From Treponema sp. (GTDB taxonomy: Bacteria > Spirochaetota > Spirochaetia > Treponematales > Breznakiellaceae): a stretch of 9,083 nucleotides of DNA. The notes beneath the pieces were generated by a model. The model ran no database searches, was not told where the DNA came from, and worked only from the letters and a program-made list of their open reading frames with translations. Both the position numbers and the translations under genes were made by a program. Below are positions 1-6,679 of this stretch, piece after piece. The stretch is from contig JAITEW010000343.1 in NCBI GenBank assembly GCA_031281855.1, forward strand, positions 1-9,083, written 5' to 3'. Position 1 is the stretch's first letter. The number at the start of each line of letters is the position of its first letter.

Positions 1-376
1 TGCCCGTTGAATCGGTTCCCGAATCGTTGACAAACTCCGCGTCCCTGCCGTCTATGGCGTTGGGCTTCCAGATGGAAAACATACCCATAAAATTAGGATT
101 GGATTCCATGATGGCCAATGTAATATTATCATAACGGGTCCGCCGTTCCCCAACCGGAACTTCTTCGTAAGAATTCATAATTTCCGCCAGGGTTTTGGCT
201 ACGGACAGGTAATTCTCGTAACGGTTCTGCATCATTGTGGAATACCTGCCGGTTAATTCCTCTAAACCGGAAAAAGCTTCCTTGGTCTGCAAAACCCGGG
301 CCTGCAAAAGCAGGGTAACCGACACTCCGGCCACAACCACCACAAGCAGCAGTGATGTGATCAGAGTGAGCTGCAT
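1..376 (-). CDS. Methyl-accepting chemotaxis protein, N-terminal part (continues beyond the left edge)
   Basis: The frame starting at the ATG 374-376 is open for 125 codons to the left edge, so only the N-terminus is present. Residues 3-24 form a hydrophobic membrane segment (LTLITSLLLVVVVAGVSVTL). A helical stretch follows (about 30-70, with YSTMMQNRYENYL and AKTLAEIMNSYEE) and then MGMFSIWKPNAIDGRDAEF, a pattern typical of dCache-type periplasmic sensors in treponemal chemoreceptors. The expected rest, a second membrane helix, HAMP and the signalling hairpin that talks to CheA/CheW, lies outside. The start is a problem: the good GGAGG at 395-399 is 6 nt before an ATG (386-388) whose next codon is TAA, in frame with this ORF. 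Translation must therefore begin at the second ATG, 18 nt from the GGAGG, or not at all. The family call is fairly safe; whether the gene is expressed is not. Confidence 0.72.
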   Translation of the reverse strand, partial: MQLTLITSLLLVVVVAGVSVTLLLQARVLQTKEAFSGLEELTGRYSTMMQNRYENYLSVAKTLAEIMNSYEEVPVGERRTRYDNITLAIMESNPNFMGMFSIWKPNAIDGRDAEFVNDSGTDSTG

Positions 377-399
377 CTTTAGTTACATAAAACACCTCC
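376..399 (-). promoter_or_regulatory. Ribosome-binding site followed by ATG-TAA start-stop
   Basis: Read on the minus strand: GGAGG, a 6-nt spacer TGTTTT, ATG, TAA, CTA, AAG, ATG. The first ATG has ideal spacing but is followed by a stop; the second ATG is in the same frame four codons later. A single A-to-T change from an AAA lysine codon would give the usual receptor start M-K-L-K. This is either a nonsense mutation, a sequence error or a start-stop element limiting translation. Confidence 0.6.
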
Positions 400-438
400 A
401 AAAAACGCTCGGATCCCTCCAAATTTCAAGACATTAGT

Positions 439-468
439 ATCTTATCATTAATTATTTCAACACGTCAA
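439..468 (-). promoter_or_regulatory. Candidate promoter of the chemoreceptor gene
   Basis: On the minus strand TTGACG (463-468) is separated by 18 nt from TAAGAT (439-444), which is preceded by TGA as in an extended -10. It would place the transcript start about 45 nt before the GGAGG. It matches the sigma-70 consensus only moderately. Confidence 0.35.
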
Positions 469-479
469 CGGACAACGGC

Positions 480-518
480 TTGCGGAACCCGGACGAAAAC
501 TGCATACTACGTGTAGTA
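480..518 (+). promoter_or_regulatory. Candidate promoter with overlapping inverted repeat
   Basis: TTGCGG (480-485), a 17-nt spacer and CATACT (503-508) form a weak sigma-70-like promoter for the membrane-protein gene at 567. A perfect inverted repeat TACTAC-GT-GTAGTA (505-518) covers the -10 and the likely transcription start, where a repressor could act. The inverted repeat is seen directly; its role is inferred. Confidence 0.3.
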
Positions 519-566
519 ACAGACGAAGCTGCTGGCAGGTTCAGGATTTTTTGAAAGGAGGATAAA

Positions 567-1316
567 ATGGGAAGGGGTTATTTTGGTTATGGCGGTTTTC
601 CAGGCGTCGGCACGTTGGTATATTTTATACCAATCGTAGTCATTGTGATTATTTTGGCCGCTTTGATCGGGAAAAATAAAGGCGGCCCGGTTTTAGTATT
701 AAAAAAATTCAACTTGAATGAAAACGAGGATGAATTTTTGCATATAGAAGGGAGGGCATCCGGTTTTCTAAGCTGGATTTTATCCTTATGCGGTATTGAC
801 CCTTTAACCAGCCTGGTCTGTAATAAACAGTCGATAAAATTTGAAGAGTCCTCAATCAGACAGGGCAAAAAAACATTAAACATTCCGCTTGTTGCCGTTA
901 CCGGGGTTTCATCAGGAATAAACAAACCGTTTGGCCTGCTTGTCCTTGGCGTTGTTTTTATTTTAGGGGGAATACTAGGGGCAATTTTGATGCGTTCGGG
1001 AAAAGCTGCTGTTTTTTTGGGCGGCCTGATAGTTGGGGCTGTTTTCATACTTTTTTACTCACTGAAGAAAACTGTGGTTTTTAGTGTCTACAACGGCGGG
1101 GATAAACCGGCGGCAACCATCTGCATAAAAAAAAGTATAATAGAAGGCCAAAGTATAGATGAAAAAAAATATGAATCTGCGGCCAGAATACTTAACAAAG
1201 CCGTTTTGAGAATTCACTATACTTTAGCAATGGCTAAAAATACGGCGTCCGGCAGGCCCGTAACTACTCCGCCGCCGGCTCGCGGCCCGGGCTCCGCTAC
1301 GCGAAGAATAATATAA
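567..1316 (+). CDS. Three-helix membrane protein of unknown function
   Basis: A 249-residue protein that I cannot assign to a named family. The start has an AGGAGG at 556-561 with a 5-nt spacer. The N-terminus is glycine- and aromatic-rich (MGRGYFGYGGFPG), followed by a membrane helix at about 15-34. A soluble beta-rich stretch (about 41-118, with FLHIEGRASGFLSWILSLCG and a basic KKTLNIPLVAVTGV strand) precedes a helical hairpin at 121-142 and 147-166. A second soluble part (about 169-224) ends in a helix. A soluble segment split by a membrane hairpin resembles bacterial PH-like membrane proteins, but this is a weak impression. The last 25 residues (TASGRPVTTPPPARGPGSATRR) are proline- and arginine-rich, and their DNA is far more GC-rich than the rest of this AT-rich gene, as if the 3' end had been replaced or extended. 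The next gene is convergent, 28 nt away, so it stands alone here. Confidence 0.75.
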   Translation: MGRGYFGYGGFPGVGTLVYFIPIVVIVIILAALIGKNKGGPVLVLKKFNLNENEDEFLHIEGRASGFLSWILSLCGIDPLTSLVCNKQSIKFEESSIRQGKKTLNIPLVAVTGVSSGINKPFGLLVLGVVFILGGILGAILMRSGKAAVFLGGLIVGAVFILFYSLKKTVVFSVYNGGDKPAATICIKKSIIEGQSIDEKKYESAARILNKAVLRIHYTLAMAKNTASGRPVTTPPPARGPGSATRRII

Positions 1317-1328
1317 ATCGCCCGTGGA

Positions 1329-1341
1329 GCGGCAAGGCCGC
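1329..1341. terminator. Short hairpin between convergent genes
   Basis: GCGGC-AAG-GCCGC forms a perfect 5-bp stem with a 3-nt loop in the 28-nt gap between the converging genes. No clear T-run follows on either strand, so it is at most a weak two-way terminator. Confidence 0.25.
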
Positions 1342-1344
1342 GTT

Positions 1345-3684
1345 TCAAAGTCCGATAACAAACTTTTCCGCTTCAAGTCCCGGGGAGATGAGGATGCCCT
1401 GGGGCGTGTCGTTAACGCCGATTCCTTCGGGCGGTTTGCACTGGTGGATTCCCCTGAGAAGTATGTGCCAGGGTTTCTTCGGCCCCTTTTTTTCCACCTT
1501 CAGGCCCGAGGCGTTCCTGGCAGCCGTGAGCTCCGTTTCGATTTCTCCTGTAAGATTCGGAACCGCGGCTTTGAGGGTTTCCCCTTTTTGGGCCTCAAAA
1601 ACGTGGAAAATGACGCCGCCGGCGTAATCGTAATCAGGCAGTTCCGTATTGGCGCCTACGGGGATTATTGAATTGGGCCGCGCCATGAGGGGGAGGCTCA
1701 GGTAGCCGTGGGTTTCGGTCCTCCAGAAGCCGCCTTCAAGGGTTTCGCCGCTTAAAAAATTGGTCCACTTTCCCTCCGGGAGGTAATAGGAAACCTCCCC
1801 GTCTTCAGAGAACACCGGCGCCGCAAGGAGGGAGTCGCCCAGGAGGTACTGCCGGTCCAGGTACGCGCAGGCGGGATCTTCGGGGACTTCCAGGACCATA
1901 GGGCGCATCAGGGGAAGCCCCTCATGGTTAGCCTGTACGGCGTGGTAATAGAGATAGGGCATAAGGGAGCATTTGAGGTTTACAAAGAACCGGAGCACAT
2001 CGCAGGCTTCGTCGTCAAAGTTCCAGGGTACCCGGTAGGATTCGCTGCCGTGGAGGCGGCTGTGGGAAGAGAGGAGCCCGAAGGCTGACCAGCGCTTGAA
2101 GAGATCCGGCGTGGCGGTTTTTTCGAAGCCCGAGATGTCGTGGCTCCAGAAGGCGAAGCCCGAAAGGGCCAGCGAGAGGCCCCCCCGGAGGGTTTCGGCC
2201 ATGGATTCGTAGGACGCCGAGCAATCCCCGCCCCAGTGGCAGGGGAAACGCTGGCCCCCGGCAGTCGCGGAACGGGCGAAGACCAGGGCTTCCCCTTTGC
2301 CCCTGACTTCTTCCAGCAGCGTAAAAACCGCCTTGTTGTACAGGAAGGTGTAATAGTTGTGCATCTTTTCGGGGTCCGCGCCGTTGTACCAGGACACCCC
2401 TGTGGGTATCCTTTCGCCGAAATCGGTCTTAAACGTATCCACCCCCATGTCCAGAAGCTGCTTCAGCTTGTCCCGGTACCACGCCGCTGCTGCGGGATTG
2501 GTAAAGTCCACCAGGGCCATGCCGGCCTGCCAGCGGTCCCACTGCCAGACCGACCCGTCCGTCCTTTTTACCAGGAAGCCCCTGGCGGCGGCTTCGTCAA
2601 AAAGAGGGGACTTCTGGCCTATGTAAGGATTTATCCACACGCAGATTTTGAGCCCCTTCTTCCTGAGCCGCCTGAGCATGCCTGCGGGATCAGGGAACTG
2701 CGCGGGGTCCCATTCAAAATCCACCCACTGGTATTCCTTCATCCAGAAGCAGTCGAAGTGGAAGACCCTGAGGGGTATGTTCCGGTCCGCCATACCGTTG
2801 ACAAAGCGGTTTACCGTTTTTTCGTCGTAACTTGTTGTGAAGGATGTGGTAAGCCAGAGCCCGAAGGACCATGCAGGCGGAAGCGCCGGGCGTCCGGCCA
2901 GGGCGGCGTAATTCCTCAGCACGTCTCTCAGGGTATCGCCGCTGATGATATAGTAATCGATTATTTCCCCAGGGACCGAAAACTGCACGGCGCCTACCGC
3001 TTCGGAAGCTACCTCAAAAGAAACCCTGCCGGGGTTGTTGACCAGTACGCCGTAACCGCGGCTGGTTACATAAAAGGGAATGTTTTTATACGCCTGTTCA
3101 CTGGCTGTTCCCCCGTCTTCGTTCCAGATATCCACGGACTGGCCGTTTTTTACAAAAGCGGTGAAACGCTCCCCAAGGCCGTAAACCGTTTCCCCTACAG
3201 CGAGGGTCAGGTACTGGACCATATAGGGCTTGTCCCTGTCCCTGAAATACCCCGAAAGGCCTCCGGCAATCCCGGTGAGTTTTTTCCCTTTCCTGTAGAA
3301 CCCGCATCTCCAGGGATTGGCCTCTCCTTCCAGGGTCCGGGACTTTCCTACGCTTACCGAAAGGGGTCCTGAAAAAAAGGAATAGTCCTCGCCGGTTTCC
3401 GAACTGCCTGTCCCTTCGGCCCGGTCCGGGAGCAGCTCGAATTCGCAGTTCTCCTGAAGGCCGCCTTTGTGGTGGTACATCCGCACGCGGATAACATCCT
3501 CTTTCGGGGAAGAAAATTCCGTAGTGATAAGGGCGCCGTCAAGGGTGTCCCCCCTGCGGGCCACAGGCCGCGACGCCGTGTAGATCCTGAGCTTCTTTTC
3601 ATCCGCCGCCGCGTCCCTAAGATCTATCAGGCGGAAAGACTCCACCCCTGTCCGTACAAGCCAGTAACCGTCCCTGAATTTCAT
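1345..3684 (-). CDS. yicI: Alpha-xylosidase, glycoside hydrolase family 31 (YicI type)
   Basis: This enzyme removes alpha-linked xylose from the non-reducing end of isoprimeverose and xyloglucan oligosaccharides. The 779 residues align from end to end by eye with E. coli YicI (772). Visible are the N-terminal beta domain (1-265, with VGETVYGLGERFTAFVKNGQ at 163-182), the barrel start RPALPPAWSFGLWLTTSFTT (265-284), FHFDCFWMKE, and ICVWINPYIGQKSP. The nucleophile is D421 in FKTDFGER and the acid/base is D487 in HWGGD, each five residues past YicI D416 and D482. FWSHDISGF and LLSSHSRLHGSESYRVPW are also present, and the C-terminal beta domains are complete. No signal peptide is seen, so it should act in the cytoplasm on imported oligosaccharides; no transporter gene is in view. 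GGAGG lies 4 nt before the ATG. It is the last gene of a leftward run behind the TSCPD gene (54-nt gap), probably co-transcribed with the acid-sugar kinase. Confidence 0.96.
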   Translation of the reverse strand: MKFRDGYWLVRTGVESFRLIDLRDAAADEKKLRIYTASRPVARRGDTLDGALITTEFSSPKEDVIRVRMYHHKGGLQENCEFELLPDRAEGTGSSETGEDYSFFSGPLSVSVGKSRTLEGEANPWRCGFYRKGKKLTGIAGGLSGYFRDRDKPYMVQYLTLAVGETVYGLGERFTAFVKNGQSVDIWNEDGGTASEQAYKNIPFYVTSRGYGVLVNNPGRVSFEVASEAVGAVQFSVPGEIIDYYIISGDTLRDVLRNYAALAGRPALPPAWSFGLWLTTSFTTSYDEKTVNRFVNGMADRNIPLRVFHFDCFWMKEYQWVDFEWDPAQFPDPAGMLRRLRKKGLKICVWINPYIGQKSPLFDEAAARGFLVKRTDGSVWQWDRWQAGMALVDFTNPAAAAWYRDKLKQLLDMGVDTFKTDFGERIPTGVSWYNGADPEKMHNYYTFLYNKAVFTLLEEVRGKGEALVFARSATAGGQRFPCHWGGDCSASYESMAETLRGGLSLALSGFAFWSHDISGFEKTATPDLFKRWSAFGLLSSHSRLHGSESYRVPWNFDDEACDVLRFFVNLKCSLMPYLYYHAVQANHEGLPLMRPMVLEVPEDPACAYLDRQYLLGDSLLAAPVFSEDGEVSYYLPEGKWTNFLSGETLEGGFWRTETHGYLSLPLMARPNSIIPVGANTELPDYDYAGGVIFHVFEAQKGETLKAAVPNLTGEIETELTAARNASGLKVEKKGPKKPWHILLRGIHQCKPPEGIGVNDTPQGILISPGLEAEKFVIGL

Positions 3685-3738
3685 GGCGCCTCCGAAGGTT
3701 TCTGAACAACTCTATTAGCTCATTGCTTAATCTGCCCC

Positions 3739-3987
3739 TCATTCCTTACCGCTGTATTTCTCCACCGCCCTGGCCAGTTGATCCCCGCAGGAGGTTTCCC
3801 GTTTGCCGCATTTGAGGCCCTTGAGCTTCGCGACGAGTTCCCGGGCTTCCATACCTTCAGCGAGAATCCCCAGGGCTTTGAGGTTTCCGTTGCAGCCGTC
3901 TTTAAAGGAAATGTTGCGGACCCTGCCGTCTATGATGTCGAAAAAAATCTTGGTCGAACAGGTTCCCTTGGTGTTATAGTCGTACAT
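3739..3987 (-). CDS. Small TSCPD-domain protein (TIGR03905-like)
   Basis: An 82-residue protein of the short stand-alone TSCPD family, related to the cysteine-containing C-terminal domain of B12-dependent ribonucleotide reductases. Its function is unknown. Family landmarks are YNTKGTCSTKIFFDI at the start, FKDGCNGNLKALGILAEGM in the middle and LKCGKRETSCGDQLARAV at the end. Four cysteines (10, 32, 60, 67) could form a metal site. The signature motif reads TSCGD, with glycine in place of the usual proline. The start at 3987 (MYDYNTKG) fits the usual family length. ATGs at 3996 and 4011 are alternatives, giving 85 or 90 residues; a GAGG at 3999-4002 lies 11 nt before the chosen start and only 2 nt before the 3996 ATG. 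The gene overlaps the 3' end of the kinase gene by 14 nt, which suggests translational coupling, and precedes the alpha-xylosidase. Confidence 0.85.
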   Translation of the reverse strand: MYDYNTKGTCSTKIFFDIIDGRVRNISFKDGCNGNLKALGILAEGMEARELVAKLKGLKCGKRETSCGDQLARAVEKYSGKE

Positions 3988-5284
3988 GGTTTTCATCGCC
4001 TCTATTTTCATGGTTTTTGCAATATTCCGCAATACGCGGAACAAGATCCTTTGTGCCGAAGGAGCCGGCTTTGGTGATGATAAGCCCCCTTCCTCCGGGC
4101 CCGGCGGCTTCGGCCAGGACAACACCCGGGAAAAGCTCCTTTTCGGGGACTATGCGGCTGTACTCGTAAGCTTCCATGACGCCTGACAGGGTGTCGCCTC
4201 CGAAAACCGCCGTAACAAGAGGGCCGCATTTCCCGGCTGTTGCCGCTGCCAGCTTTCCAAGTTCTCCGGCGATTGTTCCCGCGTCTCCGTCGCAGGCCGC
4301 TTCTTTGCCGCCTTCCAGGGCGGCGGCAGTCCCCAGGACGCAGACGCCCCGGTCCCTGAGGAACCCGGCGCACTCTTCCGCCAACGCGGCGGCTTCTGCG
4401 GAAGAACCCCAGCCCTTGCGGCCAAGCTTTTCCGCCTCTGCCGCCAGGCCCGGAATACCGCTGTCCAGAGCGGCGCGGATCTGTTCCCTTGATACAGGGT
4501 GCACGCTGCCTGATACCACAAGAAGGGGAAGGCCCTTTAAGGCGTTTTCCGTTCCCTCTTCCCGGTGTTCCGCCTTAAGGGGCAGGACTTCCATCAGAGC
4601 CTCCGCGAACCCGGCGCAGCCTGCGGCCGCCTTGATCAGGTCCTGGTCCTTCAGAAGCGCCGCTATGGCTCGCAATCCGCCTGAAGTCTTGCAGTCGAAA
4701 ACCAGGATCTCCCTTTCGTTTTGGGCCTGGTGAGGATCGGCTCCCGGGGGCACTACCTGTACCGGAATTGCCGACTGTTTCCCGATGACAGCGGGGATAT
4801 AACTTTCAGTAACAGGGTTCAGGGGGTCCTGGGCCATTGATGTTTCGTGTACAGGTTTCCCGTCAAGGTACTGAACGCCGCCTTCTGTGGTCCTTCCCAG
4901 CGCCGGGTACGCAGGCGCAAAGGGAAGCCGCTTTACGCCTGACGCTTTCATCAGCGCTTCCAGTTCAGCCCCTATGTTTCCTCTGAGGCAGGAATCGGTT
5001 TTTTTATAGAAGTAAGCGCAGCGGTTAAAAGCAGCGGCGCAGGCAGCGGTAACGCGCGCGGCTTCTTCAGGCTTTAAGCGGCGCGTGCTGGTATTGATAA
5101 CAGAAACCGTTTCACAGGGGATGTCTGTTCCCGCCAATTCCCCGGCGTTTTCTCCCGCAGCCTCTGCGGCGGCTTCCGGCGAAGGGTACACCCTGACAAC
5201 AATGCCCTTTTTGGCAAACTGCACCCCTGAGTCCAGGGCCCCGGTTAAATCGTCAGCCAGAATGAGCAGGCTTGTTTCCGGCAC
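3974..5284 (-). CDS. Four-carbon acid-sugar kinase (DUF1537 family; D-threonate/D-erythronate kinase type)
   Basis: Members of this family phosphorylate the C4 hydroxyl of threonate, erythronate or 3-oxo-tetronate with ATP. The 436-residue protein has both family domains. The N-terminal sugar-acid domain shows ILADDLTGALDSGVQFAKKG (8-27), KKTDSCLRGNIGAELEAL (94-111) and PAYPALGRTTEGGVQYLDGK (124-143) followed by PVHETSMAQDPLNPVTES. The C-terminal nucleotide-binding domain shows VVSGSVHPVSREQI (256-269), FGGDTLSGVMEA (361-372) and LIITKAGSFGTKDLVPRI (401-418). The start codon is GTG (5282-5284) with an AAGGA-containing site just upstream. A PdxA-family dehydrogenase on the opposite strand across the shared intergenic region points to the D-threonate or D-erythronate pathway (DtnK-like) rather than OtnK with OtnC/OtnI. 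The exact substrate cannot be read from sequence. It heads the leftward operon and its 3' end overlaps the TSCPD gene. Confidence 0.9.
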   Translation of the reverse strand: MPETSLLILADDLTGALDSGVQFAKKGIVVRVYPSPEAAAEAAGENAGELAGTDIPCETVSVINTSTRRLKPEEAARVTAACAAAFNRCAYFYKKTDSCLRGNIGAELEALMKASGVKRLPFAPAYPALGRTTEGGVQYLDGKPVHETSMAQDPLNPVTESYIPAVIGKQSAIPVQVVPPGADPHQAQNEREILVFDCKTSGGLRAIAALLKDQDLIKAAAGCAGFAEALMEVLPLKAEHREEGTENALKGLPLLVVSGSVHPVSREQIRAALDSGIPGLAAEAEKLGRKGWGSSAEAAALAEECAGFLRDRGVCVLGTAAALEGGKEAACDGDAGTIAGELGKLAAATAGKCGPLVTAVFGGDTLSGVMEAYEYSRIVPEKELFPGVVLAEAAGPGGRGLIITKAGSFGTKDLVPRIAEYCKNHENRGDENHVRL

Positions 5285-5303
5285 GCTGTTTCCTTCTTTA
5301 TAA

Positions 5304-5332
5304 TGATACGCCGTTACGGTGATACGCCATTA
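5304..5332. repeat. Direct repeat, 16-bp period, between divergent genes (possible operator)
   Basis: TGATACGCCGTTA (5304-5316) recurs as TGATACGCCATTA (5320-5332), 12 of 13 bases identical, one and a half helical turns apart. The spacer region also contains the small dyad CCGT-T-ACGG (5311-5319). It lies in the 96-bp gap between the two opposing gene sets, just upstream of the likely -10 of the rightward operon, where a regulator could control both directions. No regulator gene is in the window. Confidence 0.45.
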
Positions 5333-5348
5333 TTGCACACCCTTTGGG

Positions 5349-5354
5349 TACAAT
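5349..5354 (+). promoter_or_regulatory. Candidate -10 box of the rightward operon
   Basis: TACAAT matches TATAAT at five of six positions and would start a transcript about 20 nt before the ATG at 5381. At 17 nt upstream there is only GCCATT, so a proper -35 is missing and the promoter may need an activator at the adjacent repeats. An alternative is TTGCAC (5333-5338), an 18-nt spacer and TATCCT (5357-5362). An ACCC-TTT-GGGT dyad spans 5339-5349. Confidence 0.35.
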
Positions 5355-5380
5355 GCTATCCTGAAACCAGAGAGGAAACC

Positions 5381-6679
5381 ATGGGCGGGATTGTAAGCAG
5401 GCTTTGCGCCGAGGTTAAGCTGCCCCGGATGATCCGGGTGAGGCAGCTTTTCGACAAGGATCATATCGGAACGGACAGTATACCCGGCGCTGTTTTCGCC
5501 GAACTGTCCAGGCCCGGACTCGGAGACCCGGTCAGGCCGGGCATGCGCGTTGCCATTACCTGCGGCAGCCGGGGGGTGGCCAATATCGCGGTAATCACCA
5601 AGGCCCTGGCGGATTTTGTCAAATCCAAAGGGGCCTTTCCCTTTATCGTCCCTGCTATGGGCAGCCACGGCGGCGCCTCCGCCGAAGGCCAGCGGGCACT
5701 TATCGAAAGCTACGGCGTAACCGAAGAATTTACCGGGTGCCCCATAATCTCTTCTATGGAAACCACGGAGATAGGCCGGAGCCTTGAACCCATACCCGGC
5801 GGCCCTCCTGTAGGGGTGCGGATAGACAAAAACGCCGCCGCCGCTGACGGCATCATCGTGGCAGGCCGGATAAAGCCCCACACCGATTTCCGGGGCGCCT
5901 ATGAAAGCGGGATCATGAAGATGATGGCTATCGGCCTGGGCAAACGCGAAGGGGCTGATATCTGCCACCAGCTCGGCTTCGGGCAGATGGCCAAAATGGT
6001 TCCCCTTTTCGGCAGGACCATCATCAAATACGCGCCGGTTATTCTGGGCTTCGGCATCCTGGAAAACGCCGCCTGCGAAACCTGGAAATTCGCCGCCCTG
6101 AGGCCGGACGAAATAGAAGAAAAGGAGCCCCTTCTCCTTGAGGAGGCCCGGCGCCGCATGCCTTTCATTTTTTTTGAAAAAACCGATGTCCTCGTAGTGG
6201 ACCGCATCGGCAAGGACATCTCAGGAGACGGCATGGACCCAAACATCACCGGGTCCGGCCCCTGTTCGCCATGGATAGAAGGAGGCGTCAGCGCCAACCG
6301 CACGGTGGTTCTGGACCTCACAGAGGAAACCCACGGAAGCGCCATGGGCATAGGCGCGGCGCATACCACTACCAGGCGGCTTTTCAATAAAATCGACCTC
6401 GACGCCTCGTATGTAAACGCCGTTACCTCAAGGGGCCTTGACTTCGTGCGCATCCCGGCTATAGCCGAAAACGACCGTGAAGCGGTTCAGCTTGCCTTGA
6501 GGACCTGCGTCGGATGCGACCGGGACAACCCGAAAATCATCCGCATAGCCGACAGCCTCCATACCGAAAAGATCTTCATCTCCGAAGCTCTGCAAAAAGA
6601 AGCTGAAGCCAACAAGCGCGTTGAAATTCTTTCAGGCCCCGAAGACTGGCCCTTTAACGAAGAAGGCAATTTATGGTGA
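5381..6679 (+). CDS. LarA-like (DUF2088) hydroxyacid racemase/epimerase candidate
   Basis: A 432-residue relative of the nickel-dependent lactate racemase LarA. Landmarks are RVAITCGSRGVANI (56-69), PAMGSHGGASAEGQ (91-104), AGRIKPHTDFRGAYESGIMK (161-180), GADICHQLGFGQM (191-203), and DRIGKDISGDGMDPNITG (274-291). Compared by memory with L. plantarum LarA (H108, H174, K184, H200), H96, H167, K180 and H196 are plausible counterparts; the Lys-to-His spacing of 16 is the same, while the His-to-Lys gap is 13 instead of 10. This would fit binding of the nickel-pincer cofactor, whose makers LarB/LarC/LarE are not in view. The open frame extends upstream to an ATG at 5303, but 5381 is chosen because GAGG sits 5 nt before it and the upstream residues are not family-like and lie in the promoter region. 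The 3' end overlaps the dehydrogenase gene by 7 nt. The substrate is unknown; context suggests a four-carbon aldonic acid. Confidence 0.85.
   Translation: MGGIVSRLCAEVKLPRMIRVRQLFDKDHIGTDSIPGAVFAELSRPGLGDPVRPGMRVAITCGSRGVANIAVITKALADFVKSKGAFPFIVPAMGSHGGASAEGQRALIESYGVTEEFTGCPIISSMETTEIGRSLEPIPGGPPVGVRIDKNAAAADGIIVAGRIKPHTDFRGAYESGIMKMMAIGLGKREGADICHQLGFGQMAKMVPLFGRTIIKYAPVILGFGILENAACETWKFAALRPDEIEEKEPLLLEEARRRMPFIFFEKTDVLVVDRIGKDISGDGMDPNITGSGPCSPWIEGGVSANRTVVLDLTEETHGSAMGIGAAHTTTRRLFNKIDLDASYVNAVTSRGLDFVRIPAIAENDREAVQLALRTCVGCDRDNPKIIRIADSLHTEKIFISEALQKEAEANKRVEILSGPEDWPFNEEGNLW

Noticed and set aside
129..422. Minus-strand frame of 97 codons beginning at a TTG
   Set aside because: It overlaps the chemoreceptor in another frame; its product has no receptor features, while the other frame gives a clean membrane helix and sensor motif.
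2140..3372. Long 410-codon open frame on the plus strand
   Set aside because: It lies fully antisense to the alpha-xylosidase, whose catalytic motifs are certain; the translation is rich in P, G, F and R without family motifs, as expected of a GC-rich shadow frame.
3988..4125. Longer start for the TSCPD protein
   Set aside because: The extra 46 residues are read antiparallel-in-frame-shift over the kinase C-terminus, and the family normally begins near MYDYNTKGTC.
5303..5380. Upstream ATG at 5303 as start of the DUF2088 gene
   Set aside because: The added 26 residues are encoded by the direct repeats and the -10 region, lack a ribosome-binding site, and do not look like the family; ATG 5381 has a good GAGG.
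5330..5968. Minus-strand 212-codon frame opposite the DUF2088 gene
   Set aside because: It is antisense to a gene with clear family motifs, and the product is low-complexity and motif-free.
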